From NCBI RefSeq assembly GCF_004137245.1, contig NZ_SDWS01000002.1, positions 620,001 to 684,000 of the forward strand: DNA of 64,000 bases, read 5' to 3'. The translations under genes and the position numbers were made by a program. Below the pieces are notes generated by a model. It had not been told where the DNA came from. It searched no databases and worked only from the letters and a program-made list of their open reading frames with translations. Of the stretch, positions 60,614 through 64,000 are shown piece after piece (position 1 is the first letter of the stretch; the number at the start of each line of letters is the position of its first letter). The stretch is from Nocardioides glacieisoli (GTDB lineage Bacteria; Actinomycetota; Actinomycetes; Propionibacteriales; Nocardioidaceae).

Positions 60614-62112
60614 ACGACGAGCACCCGAGCGACGAGCAGCAGCCCCAGCCGACCGAGGAGCCCACCCAGCCCCTCGCCGGCTGGCGTGCCCCCGACGCCC
60701 AGCCGCAGGACCGGCCCGAGGACCAGGGCCAGGCCCAGTCCGGGGATCGGCCGCAGGGCCAGCCGCAGAGTCGGCCGTACGGCTGGGCCGCCGACGAGCC
60801 CGGCCCGCCGCCGTTCGGCAGCACCTACGGCGAGCAGCCGCGGGCCCGGGACCCGCAGCCCGAGCCGCCCATCCAGCCCCAGCCCGTGCAGCAGGCTCCC
60901 CAGACGGTCTCGTTCGGCCCCGGCGGGCCCCCCGGACCCGGAGGCCCGGCCTACTTCGGTCCCGGTCCGCGTCCCTACCCGCCGGTCGACTACGCCCGCC
61001 CCGCCCCGCCCCGCAAGCTCGCGCTCTGGGTCTGGCCCGCTGTGGCAGTCCTCGCCCTGGTCGTCGGTGTGCTCGGCGGCCTTGCCGGCGGCGCGCTGCA
61101 GGACGAGCTCGCGGCCCAGCGCGGGACGAACGACAACGGCCTCGACGGCGTACGCACCCAGTCGGCCGCGCCGCTCGACGCCGACAACGGGTCGGTGCCC
61201 GCGGTGGCGCAGGCGCTGCTGCCCAGCACCGTGCAGATCGTCGCGGAGTTCGACGGGCAGGCCGCCGGTGCCACGGGCTCCGGCTTCGTGCTCGACCGCG
61301 AGGGTCACGTGGTCACCAACAACCACGTGGTCGCCTCCGCCGCCGAGGACGACGGCCCCATCGTCGTCATCGACCACGAGGGCGAGCGGCACGAGGCCAC
61401 GGTCGTGGGCCGCAGCGCGGTGTACGACCTCGCGGTGCTCGACGTCGATGGCGCCGAGGAGCTCGAGCCCGCCGCCCTGGGCAAGTCCCAGGTGCTCCGC
61501 GTGGGCGACCCGGTGATCGCCCTCGGCGCCCCGCTGGGGCTGAGCCAGACGGTTACGTCGGGCATCGTCAGCGCGCTCGACCGACCGGTCACCACGTCGG
61601 GTGAGTCCGACGACGAGTCGTCCTACATCAACGCCGTGCAGACCGACGCCGCGATCAACCCGGGCAACTCCGGCGGGCCGCTCGTCAACCTCGCCGGCGA
61701 GGTCGTCGGCGTGAACTCGGCGATCGCCACCAACGGGGGCGCGTCCGGCGAAGCGGGCAACATCGGCGTCGGCTTCGCGATCCCGATCGAGCAGGTCATC
61801 GCCACCGTCGACCAGATCCTGCGGACCGGGAAGGCGGAGTACCCCGTCATCGGTGCCCAGGTGCGCACGGGCGGCGAGCCCGACGCGCAGGGCGCGACCA
61901 TCACGGAGGTCATGCCCGGCACGCCCGCCGAGGTCGCGGGTCTGCAGAAGGACGACGTCGTCACGGCCGTCGACGACCAGCCGGTCAACGACGGCATCGC
62001 GCTCATCGTCGCCATCCGCACCCACCGCCCGGGGGAGACCGTGGAGTTCACGGTGCTGCGCGGCGGCGACGAGCAGGTGGTCGAGGTCGAGCTCGACGGC
62101 AAGGTCGGATAG
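60610..62112 (+). CDS. htrA: HtrA-like serine protease with PDZ domain
   Basis: 500 residues. A Pro/Gln-rich cytoplasmic N-terminus (~130 residues), one membrane helix (LWVWPAVAVLALVVGVLGGL), then trypsin-like catalytic triad: His in VTNNHVVAS, Asp in VYDLAVLDVD, Ser in NPGNSGGPLVNL; a C-terminal PDZ (TITEVMPGTPAEVAGLQKDD). Extracytoplasmic quality-control protease of the SigE regulon. Confidence 0.95.
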   Translation: MNDEHPSDEQQPQPTEEPTQPLAGWRAPDAQPQDRPEDQGQAQSGDRPQGQPQSRPYGWAADEPGPPPFGSTYGEQPRARDPQPEPPIQPQPVQQAPQTVSFGPGGPPGPGGPAYFGPGPRPYPPVDYARPAPPRKLALWVWPAVAVLALVVGVLGGLAGGALQDELAAQRGTNDNGLDGVRTQSAAPLDADNGSVPAVAQALLPSTVQIVAEFDGQAAGATGSGFVLDREGHVVTNNHVVASAAEDDGPIVVIDHEGERHEATVVGRSAVYDLAVLDVDGAEELEPAALGKSQVLRVGDPVIALGAPLGLSQTVTSGIVSALDRPVTTSGESDDESSYINAVQTDAAINPGNSGGPLVNLAGEVVGVNSAIATNGGASGEAGNIGVGFAIPIEQVIATVDQILRTGKAEYPVIGAQVRTGGEPDAQGATITEVMPGTPAEVAGLQKDDVVTAVDDQPVNDGIALIVAIRTHRPGETVEFTVLRGGDEQVVEVELDGKVG

Positions 62113-62120
62113 ACCACCGC

Positions 62121-62260
62121 TGACCGGGCAGTTCCTCGCGCTGCAGGCCGCTGACCGGGCACTTCCTCGCGCTGCAACCGCGAGGAAGTGCCCGGTCAGC
62201 CTGTTTCAGGGCGAGGAAGTGCCCGGTCGGCGCGTCCTAGGGCGAGGAAGTGCCCGGTCG
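62121..62260. repeat. inverted repeat array of five 19-bp units, 31-bp period
   Basis: Units TGACCGGGCAGTTCCTCGC (62121), TGACCGGGCACTTCCTCGC (62152), then inverted copies of CGACCGGGCACTTCCTCGC-type at 62180-62198, 62211-62229 and 62242-62260. Starts are exactly 31 bp apart within each orientation (two right-facing, three left-facing). Sits between htrA and a convergent HTH gene, so it can form large hairpins that end both transcripts. Confidence 0.92.
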
Positions 62261-62277
62261 AGGCGTGTGGGTGAACC

Positions 62278-62541
62278 TCACCGCTCGGACGTCGGGGCCT
62301 CGGACTCGACGAAGGGGTGCTGGTCGACGAACTCCTTGGTCTCGGCGTACATCCGCTGGATGAACTCCTCGAGCTGGACGTTCTCCACCCGCCACTGCCC
62401 GCGGCCGCCGATCTTGATGGCCGGGAGGTCGCCGCGGCGGACGAGGGCGTAGACCTGCGCGCTGGAGGTGTTGAGCGCCTCGGCGACGTCGGCGAGCGTG
62501 AGGAAGCGGGGGGCGCGAGGCTCCTGGGGGTCGTCGGCCAT
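62278..62541 (-). CDS. BldC/excisionase-type helix-turn-helix protein
   Basis: 87 residues. FLTLADVAEALNTSSAQVYA and LVRRGDLPAIKIGGRGQWRV form a MerR-like winged HTH of the excisionase/BldC group common in actinobacteria as single-copy chromosomal regulators; the C-terminal helix (LEEFIQRMYAETKEFVDQHP) is longer than in phage Xis. No integrase is near, so a regulatory role is more likely than excision. Confidence 0.83.
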   Translation of the reverse strand: MADDPQEPRAPRFLTLADVAEALNTSSAQVYALVRRGDLPAIKIGGRGQWRVENVQLEEFIQRMYAETKEFVDQHPFVESEAPTSER

Positions 62542-62641
62542 GGGTCCATCCTCGCACCGGCGGCGCGGCCGACGGCGTCGCCCGGCCGCGGCCTGTGGAG
62601 AGACAGGTGTGAATTCCCGGCGGGACGGCAATGATGCTCGC

Positions 62642-63319
62642 GTGTCTCGGAACAAGTCTCGGAACGGGTCGGGTGCGCCGCGCGCGCTCGACGTCCCGGC
62701 AGCCACGCGCTCGAGCTCGCACGGGTGGCGCGACCCGCGCCTGTGGGTCGGGGTCGTGCTGGTCACCGGCTCGGTCGTGGCCGGCGCCCGCCTGCTGTCC
62801 ACCGCCGACGACATGACCTCGGTCTGGGCGGCCTCCTCCGACCTCGCAGCCGGCCAGACGATCACGGCCGACGACCTGCGCGCGACGAGGCTCCGCTTCG
62901 ACGACGCCACCGACGAGCAGCGCTACCTCGGCGTCGACGACGAGCTGCCCGCCACGCTCACCCTGACCCGCCCGCTCGCGGCCGGTGAGCTGGTGCCGGC
63001 CGCCGCGCTGGGGGAGGAGGCCGACGACGACTCGGTCGCCGTCTCCGTCGCGGTCGCCGCGGAGCACGTGCCGACCGACCTCGGCCGCGGGTCACGCGTC
63101 GACGTCTGGGTGATCGGTGAGGATCGTGGCTCGCGCGCCGAGGCGGAGCTCGTGCTGGCGGACGTGCTGGTCGTCGACGCCCCGGTCGTCACCGACTCGT
63201 TCGCGTCCGCCACGACCCGACAGCTGGTGCTGGCCGTGCCGCAGGACGACGAGGTGTCGCTCGGCGTGGTGCTCGCGGCCAGCGGCGACGACCGCGTCCG
63301 CGTCGTCGGTCGGGACTGA
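62642..63319 (+). CDS. SAF-domain membrane protein (CpaB-like)
   Basis: 225 residues. One membrane helix (about 33-52, LWVGVVLVTGSVVAGARLL), then a SAF domain (SVWAASSDLAAGQTITADDL, LTRPLAAGELVPAAALG) and a C-terminal RcpC/CpaB-like region (GSRVDVWVIGEDRG). CpaB is a Flp/tad pilus assembly protein. GTG 62642. The CpaE-like ATPase follows 4 bases later. Confidence 0.85.
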   Translation: MSRNKSRNGSGAPRALDVPAATRSSSHGWRDPRLWVGVVLVTGSVVAGARLLSTADDMTSVWAASSDLAAGQTITADDLRATRLRFDDATDEQRYLGVDDELPATLTLTRPLAAGELVPAAALGEEADDDSVAVSVAVAAEHVPTDLGRGSRVDVWVIGEDRGSRAEAELVLADVLVVDAPVVTDSFASATTRQLVLAVPQDDEVSLGVVLAASGDDRVRVVGRD

Positions 63320-63323
63320 CACC

Positions 63324-64000
63324 GTGATCTGCGTCCTGCTGCTGGCGGCCGGGGAGGGCTGGGAGTCCCCGGCGCTGGCCGACCTCGAGGCCCACCCGGG
63401 GGTCGTGGTGCTCAAGCGGTGCGTCGACGTCGACGACCTCCTCGCCTCGGTCACCAGCGGTCAGGTGGACGTCGCCGTGGTCGCGCTCGACGCTCCCGGG
63501 CTGGATCCGGCGAGCGTCGCGCACCTGCGCCGGCACGCCGTACGCCCCGTCGCCGTCACCACGGCCCGGTCCGACGACCTCGACGTGCGTGAGCACGCCC
63601 AGCGGCTGGGCATCGGGTCGGTGGTCGGCGCCGGTGCGCTGGCGATGCTGCCCGAGGTCGTGACCGCCGTCGAGGAGGGCGACACCCGGGCCCGCGGTGA
63701 CGACGCCCCGGTCGAGCCGCCCGCACCGGGGTCGACAGGGGACCCCGGTCGGGTCGTCGTGGTGTGGGGGCCGGCCGGTGCGCCGGGTCGTACGACCGTC
63801 GCCACCAACCTGGCGTGGGAGGTCGCGCGCCGCCAGGTCGACGTGGTGCTGGCCGACCTCGATCCCTACGGCGGGTCGGTGGCCCAGCAGCTCGGCATCC
63901 TCGACGAGGTCTCGGGGATCCTCTCCGCGTCGCGCCTCGCGGCGTCGGGCCAGCTGGACGAGCGCTTCGCCTCGGTGTGCCGAGGGGTGGGGGAGCACCT
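63324..64000 (+). CDS. CpaE/TadZ-like P-loop ATPase, 3' end outside window
   Basis: At least 225 residues. The N-terminal atypical receiver-like domain (ICVLLLAAGEGWESPALADL) precedes a MinD/ParA-like ATPase domain with deviant Walker A GPAGAPGRTTVATNLA and Walker A' VVLADLDPYGGSVAQQLGIL. The usual Walker lysine before TT is Arg. With the SAF/CpaB gene upstream this marks the start of a Flp/tad pilus or related secretion locus that continues beyond the window. Confidence 0.83.
   Translation, partial: MICVLLLAAGEGWESPALADLEAHPGVVVLKRCVDVDDLLASVTSGQVDVAVVALDAPGLDPASVAHLRRHAVRPVAVTTARSDDLDVREHAQRLGIGSVVGAGALAMLPEVVTAVEEGDTRARGDDAPVEPPAPGSTGDPGRVVVVWGPAGAPGRTTVATNLAWEVARRQVDVVLADLDPYGGSVAQQLGILDEVSGILSASRLAASGQLDERFASVCRGVGEH

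Noticed and set aside
62121..62260. Possible CRISPR array
   Set aside because: The 19-bp units occur in both orientations, gaps are 12 bp or less, and no cas genes are present.

Overview
The window is a continuous piece of a high-GC actinobacterial chromosome, most likely Nocardioides or another Nocardioidaceae. The evidence is dense GTG/ATG starts with 1-4 bp stop/start overlaps, a mycothiol gene (mshB), a DUF3117 gene, an ileS under a translational T-box, class Ia nrdAB under a cobalamin riboswitch, and a methyltransferase/sigE/anti-sigma/htrA locus laid out as in mycobacteria. Most of it is core chromosome. I recognised no rRNA, tRNA, CRISPR array or phage structural gene.

1-6.8 kb: two related secreted metzincin proteases (the first cut by the window edge, the second frameshifted), an acyl-CoA dehydrogenase, a PH-domain membrane protein pair and ychF. 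6.8-13.0 kb: an accessory stretch with a yefM/yoeB toxin-antitoxin pair and a recognisable operator, a PucR-type regulator, an HSL-type esterase divergent from a beta-lactamase-fold hydrolase, a tyrosine integrase with an excisionase-like protein, and the orphan 3' end of a ferredoxin-reductase-like gene. 13-19 kb: F420/NADP-type reductase, hydrolase, VOC protein, then nrdAB with tandem NrdR boxes, a B12 riboswitch and a hairpin over the nrdA ribosome-binding site. 19-27 kb: pseudouridine catabolism (psuK-psuG), an MFS exporter, P450, a GH43-like secreted enzyme, a thioesterase and an unknown protein.

27-34 kb: a palindrome-flanked AbiEi/endonuclease-like cassette (A), mshB, a VanW protein, an archaeal-type (probably non-discriminating) aspartyl-tRNA synthetase behind what looks like its own T-box, and a GNAT enzyme. 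34-44 kb: fdxA-dapC, a LacI-controlled ABC glycan importer with a secreted glycoside hydrolase, and dapD. 44.8-46.2 kb: a second palindrome-flanked cassette (B), followed by the T-box and ileS. 49-59 kb: a TetR-controlled DrrAB-type exporter, dapE, a LOG-like protein, an M14 peptidase, a solo palindrome of type A, enoyl-CoA hydratase and pepA. 59-64 kb: the sigE stress locus, a 31-bp-period inverted repeat array, a small HTH protein and the start of a Flp-pilus-like (SAF/CpaE) locus.

The most unusual system is the palindromic repeat family. Twelve arms, eleven beginning GTAGTCC and one ATAGTCC, share one framework but have two different cores. Each core flanks its own copy of a homologous AbiEi/endonuclease-like gene, and one doublet is free-standing. 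This resembles REP doublets with their dedicated RAYT transposase, but the partner protein here shows no Y1 transposase motif. Second in interest is the T-box on the archaeal-type AspRS, whose tRNA-acceptor-pairing base fits tRNA-Asp/Asn. Lysine biosynthesis by the succinylase branch is represented by three scattered genes (dapC, dapD, dapE).
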